Shown piece after piece: positions 18,989-28,112 of a DNA stretch of 64,000 bases. The stretch is from Methylophilus sp. Leaf416 (GTDB taxonomy: Bacteria; Pseudomonadota; Gammaproteobacteria; Burkholderiales; Methylophilaceae). Each line of letters opens with the position of its first letter. Within the stretch, counting starts at the first letter, position 1. Below the pieces are notes generated by a model that worked only from the letters and a program-made list of their open reading frames with translations, ran no database searches and was not told where the DNA came from. The position numbers and the translations under genes are program-made. Location: NCBI RefSeq assembly GCF_001424665.1, contig NZ_LMQS01000002.1:186001-250000 (forward strand). The letters run 5' to 3'.

Positions 18989-20215
18989 ATGCCCGTTAAA
19001 TTAAACGCCCCTCTCGCCAAAGATTTATTGCCCGTTAACGGCGTACAACTTGGCTTCGCTCAAGCGCATATCCGCAAACCCAATCGTAAAGACGTGCTGG
19101 TGATGACATTGCCTGAAGGCAGCAGCGTAGCCGGCGTATTTACCTTGAATCGTTTTTGCGCTGCACCAGTGACCGTGTGCAAAGACCACCTGGAGAAAAA
19201 CAAAGGTATTCGCGCCCTGTTGGTAAATACCGGCTGTGCCAATGCTGGTACAGGTCAGCAAGGATTAGATGACGCGCATGCTAGTTGCATAGCCGTCGCG
19301 CAGGAATTAAATATCAGCCCGGAGCAGGTATTACCATTCTCTACTGGCGTAATCCTGGAAACACTTCCGATGGAAAGACTGCTGGCAGGCATTCCAAATG
19401 CAGTCGCCAACTTGCAAACAGATAGCTGGCTCAATGCTGCAGAAGCGATTATGACAACAGATATTGTTGCTAAAGGGACTTCACGCACGCTAAGCATTGA
19501 GGGAAAAACCGTGACGATTACCGGCATCAGCAAAGGCTCAGGTATGATTCACCCTAATATGGCGACCATGCTGGGCTACATTGCAACTGATGCCGCGATT
19601 AGTCAAAGCGCGTTAGATAAAATCATTCAACACGCAGTGAACAAATCGTTTAACTGTATCACTGTGGATGGCGACACCAGCACCAATGACAGCCTGATTC
19701 TGATGGCGACCGGCCAGGCCGGAAATGCTGCAGTCACTGAAGAAAATGCTGAATTTATCACCTTGCGTGATGCGCTGACAGATGTAGCCACAGAGCTGGC
19801 GCAAGCCATCGTGCGCGATGGTGAAGGCGCAACCAAGTTTATGACCATTCAGGTTGAAGCTGGTAAAGATGAGGAAGAGTGCCGCAAGGTTGCCTACGCG
19901 ATTGCGCATTCACCGCTGATTAAAACTGCATTTTTTGCTTCTGACCCTAACCTTGGACGTATTCTGGCAGCGATTGGATATGCGGGGATTGATGACCTTG
20001 ATGTCAACACAATGCAGCTGTATCTTGGCGATGTGCTTGTTGCGGAAAAAGGTGGACGAGCTGCTAGCTATGTCGAAGAGCAAGGGGCAGCGGTCATGAA
20101 GGAAAGTGATATTTTAGTGCGGGTAGTGCTTAATCGCGGATTGGCCGACGCTACGGTATGGACATGCGATTTTTCATATGATTATGTGAAGATTAATGCG
20201 GATTATAGATCGTAG
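18989..20215 (+). CDS. argJ: Bifunctional glutamate N-acetyltransferase / ornithine acetyltransferase
   Basis: A 408-residue ArgJ. It recycles the acetyl group between N-acetylornithine and glutamate in arginine synthesis. The autocleavage site [16 protein letters not shown] is intact, with the nucleophilic Thr exposed after the Ala-Thr cut near residue 191. GCANAGTG and [15 protein letters not shown] are further family motifs. AAGGAAAA precedes the ATG by a few bases. Confidence 0.97.
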   Translation: MPVKLNAPLAKDLLPVNGVQLGFAQAHIRKPNRKDVLVMTLPEGSSVAGVFTLNRFCAAPVTVCKDHLEKNKGIRALLVNTGCANAGTGQQGLDDAHASCIAVAQELNISPEQVLPFSTGVILETLPMERLLAGIPNAVANLQTDSWLNAAEAIMTTDIVAKGTSRTLSIEGKTVTITGISKGSGMIHPNMATMLGYIATDAAISQSALDKIIQHAVNKSFNCITVDGDTSTNDSLILMATGQAGNAAVTEENAEFITLRDALTDVATELAQAIVRDGEGATKFMTIQVEAGKDEEECRKVAYAIAHSPLIKTAFFASDPNLGRILAAIGYAGIDDLDVNTMQLYLGDVLVAEKGGRAASYVEEQGAAVMKESDILVRVVLNRGLADATVWTCDFSYDYVKINADYRS

Positions 20216-20261
20216 GATCAACCAGTATCTTCGTTAGTAACAAAGCCAAACATCTACCTCG

Positions 20262-20290
20262 CCCAGATTCTGGCCTACGCCAGAATGACT
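20262..20290. repeat. REP-like palindromic element
   Basis: A stem of ATTCTGGC (20267-20274) and GCCAGAAT (20279-20286) with a 4-nt loop, within a flanking CAG...GACTG context, in the convergent argJ/arfB gap. Read on the minus strand it has the GTCATTCTGGC form of repeated extragenic palindromes seen in many proteobacteria. Only one copy was noticed in this window. Confidence 0.55.
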
Positions 20291-20391
20291 GTCAGTTGCA
20301 GGTAGTTAAGTATCTGCATACCAAACTACGGGGATACAGCTCATTCAAAAACAGCGCGCGCTGTATTTAACTGTATTTAAGAGTCTCATTC

Positions 20392-20793
20392 CTAATGATC
20401 CTCAACCACTCGCCCCCGCCCCTGCTTAATCACTCCCCGCTGAATCTTCCCCGCCACCCTGCGCTTCTGCGAAGCCCGGGTCGGCCTTGTCGCATATCGC
20501 GTCGCATGCACATGACTAGCCGCTTCTACAATTGCCTGCAATCTGGCAATTGCATCTCTTTTATTCGCTTCTTGTGTACGATATTGTTGCGCTTTAATAA
20601 TGAGTACGCCCTCAGCAGTAATGCGCTGGTCTTTACTACTTAGCAATCGGGATTTCACAGCCTCATTCAGGCTTGAGGCCTGGATATCGAAACGCAGATG
20701 AATGGCAGAAGAGACTTTATTCACGTTCTGCCCACCAGCCCCTTGCGCGCGGATAGCGGTCAAGGTGTATTCATTTGCAGGAACAATTACCAT
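20392..20793 (-). CDS. arfB: Alternative ribosome-rescue factor (peptidyl-tRNA hydrolase) ArfB
   Basis: A 133-residue release-factor-like protein with the catalytic GGQ in RAQGAGGQNVNKVSSA and a basic C-terminal tail (RAxQKRRVAGKIQRG) that enters the empty mRNA channel. ArfB frees ribosomes stalled on non-stop mRNA. It lacks the codon-recognition domains of RF1/RF2, as expected for this length. The gene follows the helicase gene by 5 bp. Confidence 0.93.
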   Translation of the reverse strand: MVIVPANEYTLTAIRAQGAGGQNVNKVSSAIHLRFDIQASSLNEAVKSRLLSSKDQRITAEGVLIIKAQQYRTQEANKRDAIARLQAIVEAASHVHATRYATRPTRASQKRRVAGKIQRGVIKQGRGRVVEDH

Positions 20794-20798
20794 GTTGA

Positions 20799-22763
20799 TT
20801 AGCTACCCTGGACTGGCTCTGGCTTTTCATCCACACGCTCGAAAAACGCCTGCACATCATCCAGTTTCCGCGTGCGCTTAAATGGCGGCAGACTTTGCCA
20901 GATGCGCCGTCCATAAGGTTTATCTACTAATCGAGGATCACAAATGACCAATACACCTGAATCACTCTCATCGCGGATCAAACGACCTGCGCCCTGCTTG
21001 AGTGTGATCACGGCATACGGTAACTGATATTCCATAAAGGCATTTTTGCCTTCGGTATTCATTTTGTCGATGCGCGCCGCAAGTACCGGATCATCCGGTG
21101 GCGCAAATGGTAGCTTGTCAATAATCACACAGGAAAGCGCTTCTCCACGCACATCCACGCCCTCCCAAAAACTTTGCGAGCCTACAAGCACCGCATTGCC
21201 ATGCGCGCGGAATCTATCCAGCAATTCGGTACGGTTGCTTTCACCTTGCATCAGCAATGGGTACTCCATGCCCTGCTCTTCAAATGCCTGCTTTAACAAG
21301 GCATGTACTTCGCGCATAGCTCTCAGTGAAGTGCACAGCACAAAAGCCCGCCCCTTACTGGCTTGCAATACCGGCAAGGCGATGGCAGCTACGGCTGCCG
21401 GGTAAGCAATGCTATTCGGCTCTGGCATGCCTTCTGGCACATACAGCAACGCTTGCTGGTCATAATCGAACGGGCTTTGCCAATGCCGGGTTTGTGCGGC
21501 CAGCAGGCCCATTTGTCCCTGGTAGTGATTGAAATCACTTTTCACTGCCAAAGTGGCGGAAGTGAAAATCCAGGCCCTTGGCTGTGCATTCAACTGTTTG
21601 CCGAAGCCATCGGCCACACTGAGCGGGGTCGCATGTAATTGGACACTTTGCGTAAATACTTCCACCCAGCGCACCAGGTTGGCGTGATTTCCTTTTTGCC
21701 ACGCTTCCAGCAAGGCGAGTAAGGCCTCGCCGCGTTGCCAGCATTTTTCCAGCAATGGATCGCGCGCGGCCTGTGTCTCCAGCACTTTGGTCAGTGCCGC
21801 CAGGGTTTCCAGCATGCGTTGATAGGCATCAGCAAAATTCTTTAATGATTGTGCCTTTTGCACCGGCATGCGCGCGCCTTCATACTGAAATACCAGGCGG
21901 AAATCACGGCAGGCCTTTTCCAGTGGAGTCACGGCTTCAGCCAGTGCGACACAGTCTTTAGCTATTGTGAGATAAGCCATTTGACTATCTCTGGCCAGGT
22001 CCATTAATTGCGAGGTAGAAATATCTTCACCAAAAAACAGACCGGCGACTTCAGGTAACTGGTGCGCTTCATCAAACACTATCGTGTTGGCGCTAGGCAA
22101 CAGTTCAGCCACACCTTCGTCTCGAAGCATCACATCGGCAAAGAAAAGGTGATGATTCACAACCACTACATCGGCCGCCAGTGCCTGCTTGCGTGCTTCC
22201 ATCACAAAGCATTGTTTGTAATACTGGCAATCCTGGCCGACGCAGTTATCTCGGGTCGAAGTGACTTGCTGCCAGACGGTTGCCTGCTCTGGTACTTCTA
22301 TGAGTTCGGCCTTGTCACCGGTTTGGCTGTTTTCGGCAAAGCTTTGCAGGATGGGGATATATTGCGCGTCTTCACGTGACTGGAAACGACCTTCCTGGCT
22401 GGCACGCTGCAAATGGTAATGGCAAATGTAGTTTGCGCGGCCTTTGAGCATAGCTACGGACACTGGCACTTTCAGTGCTTCGCGCACAGCAGGTAAATCA
22501 CGCTGGTAAAGCTGGTCTTGCAGGGTTTTGGTGCCGGTTGAAATAATGACTTTTCCGCCAGACAAAAGCGCCGGCACCAGGTAGGCGTAAGTTTTGCCAG
22601 TGCCTGTTCCCGCTTCGGCTACCAATTGCTGCTGGTTATCGATGGCATCGGCAATTGCCTGTGCCATTTCCTGTTGTTGCGGGCGGCTTCTGAAACCGGG
22701 CATGGTTTGTACCAGACAACCGCTTTCTGAAAATGCTGACGTGACTTGTTGCATTAAAGACAT
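20799..22763 (-). CDS. DinG/YoaA-family ATP-dependent DNA helicase
   Basis: A 654-residue superfamily 2 helicase of the XPD type. Walker A is GTGTGKTYAYLVPAL (about residue 50), Walker B is DEAH (VFDEAHQL), and four cysteines (ANYICHYH, then DNCVGQDCQYYKQC) form the iron-sulfur cluster between motifs I and II. QGAGRLIRDESDSG is motif VI. YoaA/DinG unwind 5'-to-3', acting on forked or R-loop substrates. Length fits YoaA better than DinG, but I leave the symbol open. Confidence 0.92.
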   Translation of the reverse strand: MSLMQQVTSAFSESGCLVQTMPGFRSRPQQQEMAQAIADAIDNQQQLVAEAGTGTGKTYAYLVPALLSGGKVIISTGTKTLQDQLYQRDLPAVREALKVPVSVAMLKGRANYICHYHLQRASQEGRFQSREDAQYIPILQSFAENSQTGDKAELIEVPEQATVWQQVTSTRDNCVGQDCQYYKQCFVMEARKQALAADVVVVNHHLFFADVMLRDEGVAELLPSANTIVFDEAHQLPEVAGLFFGEDISTSQLMDLARDSQMAYLTIAKDCVALAEAVTPLEKACRDFRLVFQYEGARMPVQKAQSLKNFADAYQRMLETLAALTKVLETQAARDPLLEKCWQRGEALLALLEAWQKGNHANLVRWVEVFTQSVQLHATPLSVADGFGKQLNAQPRAWIFTSATLAVKSDFNHYQGQMGLLAAQTRHWQSPFDYDQQALLYVPEGMPEPNSIAYPAAVAAIALPVLQASKGRAFVLCTSLRAMREVHALLKQAFEEQGMEYPLLMQGESNRTELLDRFRAHGNAVLVGSQSFWEGVDVRGEALSCVIIDKLPFAPPDDPVLAARIDKMNTEGKNAFMEYQLPYAVITLKQGAGRLIRDESDSGVLVICDPRLVDKPYGRRIWQSLPPFKRTRKLDDVQAFFERVDEKPEPVQGS

Positions 22764-22935
22764 CCGTCAATTATCCCACGGACCACTAAAAATAATGCAG
22801 TTTTTTGCTGATTTCAATTTAAGCTGCATGCTTAAATTTTCATGAAAACTTGCATCTGCCATTGAAGTATGGCAAGGTTTAGGCCGTTATACTTATTTCT
22901 GACACAACAAGAATGATAACCAAGCTTTGATTGTG

Positions 22936-23502
22936 ATGAATAATCTAGTTCTTCGACTCGCTGCACTACTTATCAGTGCACCTCTGATCAGCACCCTTTG
23001 CATCTCCCAAGGCCACGCCGCCCCAGGTGAGGACAAGCGCTGGCAGAACGCCTACAGCTATTCGCAAGAAGAGGTGTTAGACAGCCAAACCGGACTTTCC
23101 GGTTCGTGGTCAGAAAAAGTTGAAGAGATCATGATTCGGGCGCTGAGTCTGACCGGTGTAGGTTACAAATACGGTGGGCGGTCTCCTGAAACCGGTTTTG
23201 ATTGCAGCGGGTTTGTACAATACGTGTTCAAGCACGCAGCACAAATTTCCCTGCCGCCATCCGCTCGCACCATCAGTGAGTTGGGTGATACTGTTAAGCG
23301 CGATGATTTGCAGCCAGGCGATTTGGTATTTTTCAACACACTTAAGTCAGCCTTCTCTCATGTCGGCATTTACGTTGGCAACAATCAGTTTATACATGCC
23401 CCGCGAGCGGGCGCTAAAGTACGTGTTGAAAACATGGATGAGCGCTACTGGCGTACCCGTTACAACGGCGCCAAACGCATAGAAGTGGAAACCGGGAATT
23501 AA
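22936..23502 (+). CDS. Secreted NlpC/P60-family peptidoglycan endopeptidase
   Basis: About 188 residues from the ATG at 22936 (a TTG nine bases earlier is an alternative). A signal peptide ends near GHAAP. The catalytic Cys is in GFDCSGFVQYVF, the His in FSHVGIYVG and a second polar residue in FIHAPRAGAKV. Such enzymes cut between gamma-D-Glu and the diamino acid in cell-wall peptides. No SH3 or LysM domain is present. Confidence 0.9.
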   Translation: MNNLVLRLAALLISAPLISTLCISQGHAAPGEDKRWQNAYSYSQEEVLDSQTGLSGSWSEKVEEIMIRALSLTGVGYKYGGRSPETGFDCSGFVQYVFKHAAQISLPPSARTISELGDTVKRDDLQPGDLVFFNTLKSAFSHVGIYVGNNQFIHAPRAGAKVRVENMDERYWRTRYNGAKRIEVETGN

Positions 23503-23529
23503 AGCTTAGACGTAAAAACAAGCTTCCTA

Positions 23530-23823
23530 CTACTCAGCACTTTTTACCGGACTATCACTGTGTCCAAGTGAGCGCTCCGGATCAATCAAATCCCTTATCA
23601 GCTGTTTTAATTCTTTTGCTTCAGGAAACCGCCCTGCTTCTTTACGTGAAAAAATCACTTTTCCATCACAGCTAATGTCCAGAATACCTCCGGTGCCGGG
23701 CACCAGATTGACCGATCCCAGATCAGTATCAAATGTGGTAAGCAGCTCTTGCGCCAACCAGGCTGCGCGTAATAGCCAACGACACTGTGTACAAAACTCG
23801 ATTTCTACGATAGGCTTTTGCAT
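23530..23823 (-). CDS. SelT/SelW/SelH-family (Rdx) thioredoxin-like protein, cysteine form
   Basis: A 97-residue protein with the redox motif CTQC at residues 11-14 (VEIEFCTQCRWLLRAAW), in the position where eukaryotic SelW has Cys-x-x-Sec. There is no in-frame TGA, so no selenocysteine. The segment VPGTGGILDISCDGKVIF matches the family core. The biochemical role of bacterial members is not settled; a small thiol oxidoreductase is the usual view. Confidence 0.88.
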   Translation of the reverse strand: MQKPIVEIEFCTQCRWLLRAAWLAQELLTTFDTDLGSVNLVPGTGGILDISCDGKVIFSRKEAGRFPEAKELKQLIRDLIDPERSLGHSDSPVKSAE

Positions 23824-23924
23824 ATTGCACTCTAATAAACTATTTGCGTGAAGAGTATAGTCAATTTTATTGAAATAGCGGAAAATGAACTTAACGTGAT
23901 TGTTTCCACTCTCTCAAAACAGGC

Positions 23925-23941
23925 TGACATCACTGATGTCA
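23925..23941. promoter_or_regulatory. Perfect palindrome between the Rdx gene and ctpA
   Basis: TGACATCA, one base, then TGATGTCA. It lies about 100 bp from the Rdx start and 70 bp from the ctpA start, which are divergent. The length and position suit a dimeric regulator. No known consensus was matched. Confidence 0.45.
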
Positions 23942-24010
23942 CTTGAATCTTTTATTACAGTAATCTTCATACAATAGTATTCTTCGCTTAATTGATCATA
24001 CAAGGCTGGT

Positions 24011-25480
24011 ATGCGTTCCAAATTTGAAAAATTTAGCTTGCTTGGTGCAGGCGTTTTTGTAGGTATTCTGGTAAGTATCAATATTTCTGCCTGGGCGGAT
24101 AGAACCTCTGTTTCGCAATTGCCGATCGACGAGCTGCGAGTCTTTGCCGAAGTATTCGCAAAAGTCAAATCTGACTATGTCGAACCGGTTGAAGATAAAA
24201 AACTGATCAACGAAGCATTGGCCGGCATGTTGCAAGGCCTCGACCCTCACTCAACCTTTATGGATGCAGATGCCTACAAAGAGTTGCAGGCTGGCACCCA
24301 AGGTGAATTTGGCGGGCTGGGTATTGAAGTCGCCATGGAAGACGGCCTGGTGAAAGTAGTGACACCGATTGAAGACAGCCCTGCTTATAAAGCTGGCTTG
24401 AAATCCGGTGACTTGATTATGAAACTCGATGACACGCAAGTGCGTGGTTTGACCCTGAACGATGCCGTGAAACGCATGCGCGGTGTACCGGATACTAAAA
24501 TCACGCTAACCGTTGTGCGTAAAGGCGAAGACAAACCGCTTACCTTTACCCTGACCCGTGCCATCATCAAGGCGCAAAGCGTTAAGAGCAAATTGATTGA
24601 GCCAGGCTATGCTTATGTACGTATTACTCAGTTCCAGGAGCGTACTGGTGAAGACCTTGCCAAGGCCCTGAAAACCTTACGTGCTGATAACAAAGGCGCG
24701 TTTAAAGGCTTGGTGTTGGATTTGCGTAACAACCCGGGCGGCTTGCTGGATGCCGCGGTTGGCGTCTCTGCCGCTTTCCTGCCAAAAGATGACTTGGTGG
24801 TTTATACCGAAGGCCGTGTAGCGGACTCTAAAATGCGCCTGAATGCGACACCCATGGATTATGCCCGCCGTGGTAAATCTGACTACCTGAAAGATTTGCC
24901 CGAAGAGTATAAAACAGTGCCAATCGTGGTATTGATCAATGCAGGCTCTGCATCTGCTTCTGAAATTGTGGCCGGGGCATTGCAGGATCATAAACGTGCC
25001 ACCATCATGGGCATCCAGAGCTTTGGTAAGGGTTCAGTACAAACAATCCTGCCTATGAACAACGGTAGTGCGATTAAATTGACTACTGCACGTTATTTCA
25101 CGCCTAATGGTCGCTCAATTCAGGCGAAAGGCATTGTGCCGGACACGATTGTGGATGATGGTTCAGACCCAAGCCTGAGCTTGCATGAGGCGGATTTGAA
25201 GCGCCATTTATCCAACCCTAGCGACATTGCTAAAGCCAACGCTGAAAAAGCTGAAGAAGTGAAAGCCCGCGTTGGTGGTGATAAACCTAAGGATGAAAAA
25301 TTTGCTGAAACCCGCGGCCCTATTGAACCCGCCAGCAAAGATGACTTCCAGTTTGTACAAGCGTTGAATCAACTTAAAGGCTTGCCAGTGCAAAAAGCAC
25401 CTGAAGCGGTGAAAGCTGCAACAGACAAGCCAGCCAGCACTGAAAAACCAGCCGGCGCTGAGAAACCAGTGAAGAAATAA
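24011..25480 (+). CDS. ctpA: C-terminal processing protease (S41A family)
   Basis: A 489-residue periplasmic protease with an N-terminal signal or anchor (about 10-30), a PDZ domain (about 95-175, including GGLGIEVAMEDG) and an S41 catalytic region with Ser in GSASASEIVAGAL and Lys in GIQSFGKGSVQT. The C-terminal 80 residues are charged and end in KP/EKP repeats. CtpA enzymes trim envelope proteins and control peptidoglycan hydrolases. The gene precedes coq7 with a hairpin between. Confidence 0.94.
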   Translation: MRSKFEKFSLLGAGVFVGILVSINISAWADRTSVSQLPIDELRVFAEVFAKVKSDYVEPVEDKKLINEALAGMLQGLDPHSTFMDADAYKELQAGTQGEFGGLGIEVAMEDGLVKVVTPIEDSPAYKAGLKSGDLIMKLDDTQVRGLTLNDAVKRMRGVPDTKITLTVVRKGEDKPLTFTLTRAIIKAQSVKSKLIEPGYAYVRITQFQERTGEDLAKALKTLRADNKGAFKGLVLDLRNNPGGLLDAAVGVSAAFLPKDDLVVYTEGRVADSKMRLNATPMDYARRGKSDYLKDLPEEYKTVPIVVLINAGSASASEIVAGALQDHKRATIMGIQSFGKGSVQTILPMNNGSAIKLTTARYFTPNGRSIQAKGIVPDTIVDDGSDPSLSLHEADLKRHLSNPSDIAKANAEKAEEVKARVGGDKPKDEKFAETRGPIEPASKDDFQFVQALNQLKGLPVQKAPEAVKAATDKPASTEKPAGAEKPVKK

Positions 25481-25488
25481 TGATCATG

Positions 25489-25524
25489 CCATTGTCTGCA
25501 AGCCTCACAGCCAGCAGGCAATGG
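25489..25524 (+). terminator. Hairpin between ctpA and coq7, possible weak terminator
   Basis: CCATTGTCTGC (25489-25499) pairs with GCAGGCAATGG (25514-25524), 11 bp with one G-U, around a 14-nt loop. Only a short T-stretch follows, so partial termination or mRNA stabilisation is more likely than full termination. Confidence 0.5.
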
Positions 25525-25544
25525 TGCTTTACAGGGAGTAATCA

Positions 25545-26186
25545 ATGACTCTGCCGAGATTGACATTGGATAAGGCTATTGCCGTCATCGACATGGGCTT
25601 ACGTACGGTATTTAGCCAACCGAGTCCTAGCCGCCCTTATCCAAAAGCAGAAGCGTCTAACGATAACTCTTTATCTGATAAAGAGCGCAAGCATGCCGCA
25701 GCCCTGATGCGCGTCAATCATGTGGGCGAAGTCTGTGCACAGGCCTTATATAGCGGCCAGGCGTTAGTATCCCGTAATCCGGCCAATGTTGAAGCACTCA
25801 AAGAAGCCTCCCGTGAAGAAGTCGATCACCTTGCATGGTGTGAACGACGAATCGACGAACTTGGTGGCCGCAAAAGCCTGCTTAACCCATTATGGTTTGG
25901 TGCGAGTTTTGGCCTGGGCGTCACAGCAGGTTTACTTGGTGACAAATGGAACCTTGGATTTTTGGCCGAAACCGAGCACCAGGTGTCGTCTCACTTAGGG
26001 AGCCATCTGCAGCAATTACCGGCGCAAGATCTCGCTTCACGCGCAATAGTGACGCAAATGAAGCAAGATGAAGAACAGCATGCGCAGACTGCAGAGCATC
26101 TTGGCGGTGCTACGCTGCCCGCCCCGGTGAAACTGGCCATGCGCCTGGCTTCCAAAGTGATGACGCGAACCGCGTATCACTTATAG
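25545..26186 (+). CDS. coq7: 3-demethoxyubiquinol 3-hydroxylase (Coq7)
   Basis: A 213-residue di-iron carboxylate hydroxylase for the penultimate step of ubiquinone synthesis. Iron ligands appear in [28 protein letters not shown], the [12 protein letters not shown] block and [11 protein letters not shown]. It is the betaproteobacterial alternative to the flavin enzyme UbiF, which supports the organism placement. It is a peripheral inner-membrane protein. Confidence 0.96.
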   Translation: MTLPRLTLDKAIAVIDMGLRTVFSQPSPSRPYPKAEASNDNSLSDKERKHAAALMRVNHVGEVCAQALYSGQALVSRNPANVEALKEASREEVDHLAWCERRIDELGGRKSLLNPLWFGASFGLGVTAGLLGDKWNLGFLAETEHQVSSHLGSHLQQLPAQDLASRAIVTQMKQDEEQHAQTAEHLGGATLPAPVKLAMRLASKVMTRTAYHL

Positions 26187-26211
26187 TATTCGTATTAACC
26201 TAGAGTCAACC

Positions 26212-26529
26212 ATGCAAAAATTTAGTGACAACTTACTCACCCTGGACAATGCGGATCATGTGAAACGCATTGAGCTCTTCGATGAGCAAAGCCGGCCGGC
26301 CGGCCAGATTGAAAATAAACCCGGCACCCAGGGCTCGATTAAGGTTTATCATCATTTATTCAAAATATATGGTGAAATCAACAGCGATGCTGCCGTAGAG
26401 GGATTGGCGCTGTACGCAGAACATACAGAAGATGCCGAGAATCACCCAGGCAAACATCCGAACATAGACCGTTTGCTGACTGTGCTGGATAAAGAGCAAA
26501 CATTGTCGATCAAAGTCGTAAGCGAATAG
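26212..26529 (+). CDS. DUF2322-family protein
   Basis: A 105-residue soluble protein starting MQKFSDNLLTLDNADHVKRI. The composition and motifs (VYHHLFKIYGEIN, GLALYAEHTEDAENHPGKHP) match the DUF2322 family of beta- and gammaproteobacteria. No function is known. It follows coq7 by 25 bp and ends before a strong terminator, so it is probably co-transcribed with coq7. Confidence 0.85.
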   Translation: MQKFSDNLLTLDNADHVKRIELFDEQSRPAGQIENKPGTQGSIKVYHHLFKIYGEINSDAAVEGLALYAEHTEDAENHPGKHPNIDRLLTVLDKEQTLSIKVVSE

Positions 26530-26552
26530 CTAGCTTTAAATCCTCTTAACAA

Positions 26553-26579
26553 ATAAAGCCTCCAACAAGGAGGCTTTAT
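26553..26579. terminator. Bidirectional terminator
   Basis: An 11-bp perfect stem, ATAAAGCCTCC (26553-26563) and GGAGGCTTTAT (26569-26579), loop AACAA. It separates the coq7/DUF2322 unit from the converging VOC gene. Confidence 0.9.
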
Positions 26580-26602
26580 GCTTTTGAAAAAGGTATCCAA
26601 AT

Positions 26603-27019
26603 TTAGTTACCCGACATGCCTTTAACATGACGGCTAATTGGCGGATGGTAAATAAACTCAAGCAAATGACCGACGCTGTCCAGGCAATAAAAGCCCCGTG
26701 AGCCATCTCTGTGTGTTTTAGGCGCTTCGGTAATGCGTACGCCTTGCTCCACCATATGCGAATACCAGCCATCTACTGCCGCCTCATCCGTCAATGCAAA
26801 CCCGATGTGGTCAAGACGCTGTAGCGGATCAGCCTTGTAATCAACCCGATGCAAGGCAAATACATCGCCATGATTAGTCAGGTAAACATTGTCCGGGTCT
26901 GGCTGCCATTCGATCTGCATGCCAACAATGCGCGTGTAGAAGTCTATCGCCGACTCCAGTTCTTTGATAAAGAGTGCCACGTGGCGAATACCTAACATGC
27001 CGACAGGAGTTGTCATCAT
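26603..27019 (-). CDS. VOC-superfamily (glyoxalase/bleomycin-resistance fold) protein
   Basis: A 138-residue protein with one vicinal-oxygen-chelate domain: RHVALFIKELESAIDFYT at the start, a metal-binding His (LDHIGFAL) and a terminal Glu region (GHLLEFIYH). Such enzymes include glyoxalase I and extradiol dioxygenases; the substrate here is unknown. It starts immediately after the OsmC-like stop on the same strand, so the pair may share a detoxification role. Confidence 0.85.
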   Translation of the reverse strand: MMTTPVGMLGIRHVALFIKELESAIDFYTRIVGMQIEWQPDPDNVYLTNHGDVFALHRVDYKADPLQRLDHIGFALTDEAAVDGWYSHMVEQGVRITEAPKTHRDGSRGFYCLDSVGHLLEFIYHPPISRHVKGMSGN

Positions 27020-27445
27020 TTACTCAGTAGTTGGCGTTCTGATTTCAAAATCATGCGTAATTTCACAAGCTTTTTGCAGCATGATACTGGCTGAACAATA
27101 TTTTTCAGCAGAAAGGCTTATCGCACGCGAGACTTGTTGCTCGTTCAGGTTTTCACCGGTCACTACAAAGTGCACGTGAATCTTGGTGAATACTTTCGGG
27201 ATAGTGTCGGCGCGTTCAGCTGCAATTTCTGCCACGCAATCCACAATCGGCTGGCGTGCTTTTTTGAGGATAGTCACTACATCAAATGCCGTGCATGAAC
27301 CCATGCCGATCAGCAGCATTTCCATTGGGCGCATGCCGATATTACGGCCGCCATTCTCAGGCGCGCCATCCAGTACAACTGCGTGACCGGTTTCAGACTC
27401 GCCAACAAAACTGACGCCGTCTATCCATTTCACTTTGACTTGCAT
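27020..27445 (-). CDS. OsmC-family protein (YhfA-like)
   Basis: About 141 residues from the ATG at 27445. It has the OsmC fold with GMGSCTAFDVVTILKK, in which the Cys is one of the two peroxidatic positions; the second appears as KYCSASIMLQKAC. OsmC/Ohr proteins reduce organic hydroperoxides, while the YhfA subgroup is less defined. The sequence looks closer to YhfA. It abuts the VOC gene. Confidence 0.85.
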   Translation of the reverse strand: MQVKVKWIDGVSFVGESETGHAVVLDGAPENGGRNIGMRPMEMLLIGMGSCTAFDVVTILKKARQPIVDCVAEIAAERADTIPKVFTKIHVHFVVTGENLNEQQVSRAISLSAEKYCSASIMLQKACEITHDFEIRTPTTE

Positions 27446-27581
27446 TGCTGATTTTTCCAATCGTTTTTAATTTGTGACCAACATCAATCACTTGAGGGCG
27501 GAGCTGGCACATTGCAAGAATGCCTAGCTTCCGTCACCATGGTGCTTAATTAAGATCACCATACACCCTAAGAATCTCTTT

Positions 27582-28046
27582 CTATTTGACGCCGAGCAAT
27601 TCAACGTCAAATACCAGTGTCGCATTTGGCGGAATCACGCCACCGGCACCGCGTGCGCCGTAACCCAGTTCAGAAGGGATAATCAGCGTACGTTTGCCGC
27701 CAATCCTCATACCTTGCACACCTTCGTCCCAGCCCTGGATGACTTGGCCACCGCCCAGGAAAAAGTTGAACGGGGAATTACGGTCCAGGCTGCTATCAAA
27801 CTTTTTGCCTTTAAAGTCTTTGGAATTGGCATCGTACAACCAGCCGGTGTAATGCACGGTCACGTTGAAACCGATTTCGGCTTCGCGGCCATCGCCGACC
27901 ACGGTATCAATTTTTTGCAGCTCAGTCACATTGGCAGTCATTTGGGTATTTTCCTTTGAATTGGGTGAGTTGGATTGCGCCTGGCAACCCGCTATCGATA
28001 ACAGTAACACCATGCCCAAGCTTAATTTTTTCATTCCTGATTTCAC
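27582..28046 (-). CDS. FKBP-type peptidyl-prolyl isomerase, predicted lipoprotein
   Basis: A 154-residue protein with a lipobox (LLLSIAGC, lipidated Cys near residue 21), a short linker and an FKBP domain with [28 protein letters not shown] and [18 protein letters not shown]. It should work on periplasmic proteins while anchored in a membrane. The GTG at 28046 has AAGGAG 5 nt upstream and is preferred; the ATG at 28034 has its AGGA too close. Confidence 0.9.
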   Translation of the reverse strand: MKSGMKKLSLGMVLLLSIAGCQAQSNSPNSKENTQMTANVTELQKIDTVVGDGREAEIGFNVTVHYTGWLYDANSKDFKGKKFDSSLDRNSPFNFFLGGGQVIQGWDEGVQGMRIGGKRTLIIPSELGYGARGAGGVIPPNATLVFDVELLGVK

Positions 28047-28112
28047 ATTTGCTCCTTGAAAACGACCATTATCATACGCGGTTTTTATTAAAAATTCTCA
28101 GTTGCCGGCTGG

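Noticed and set aside
23505-23526. Two AAGCTT sites between the NlpC/P60 and Rdx genes as a terminator
   Set aside because: The possible stem is only 6 bp with a 10-nt loop and no T-run.
27505-27516. Sigma-54 site near the OsmC/FKBP gap (TGGCACATTGCA)
   Set aside because: Only 6 bp separate GG and GC, so it cannot be a -24/-12 promoter.
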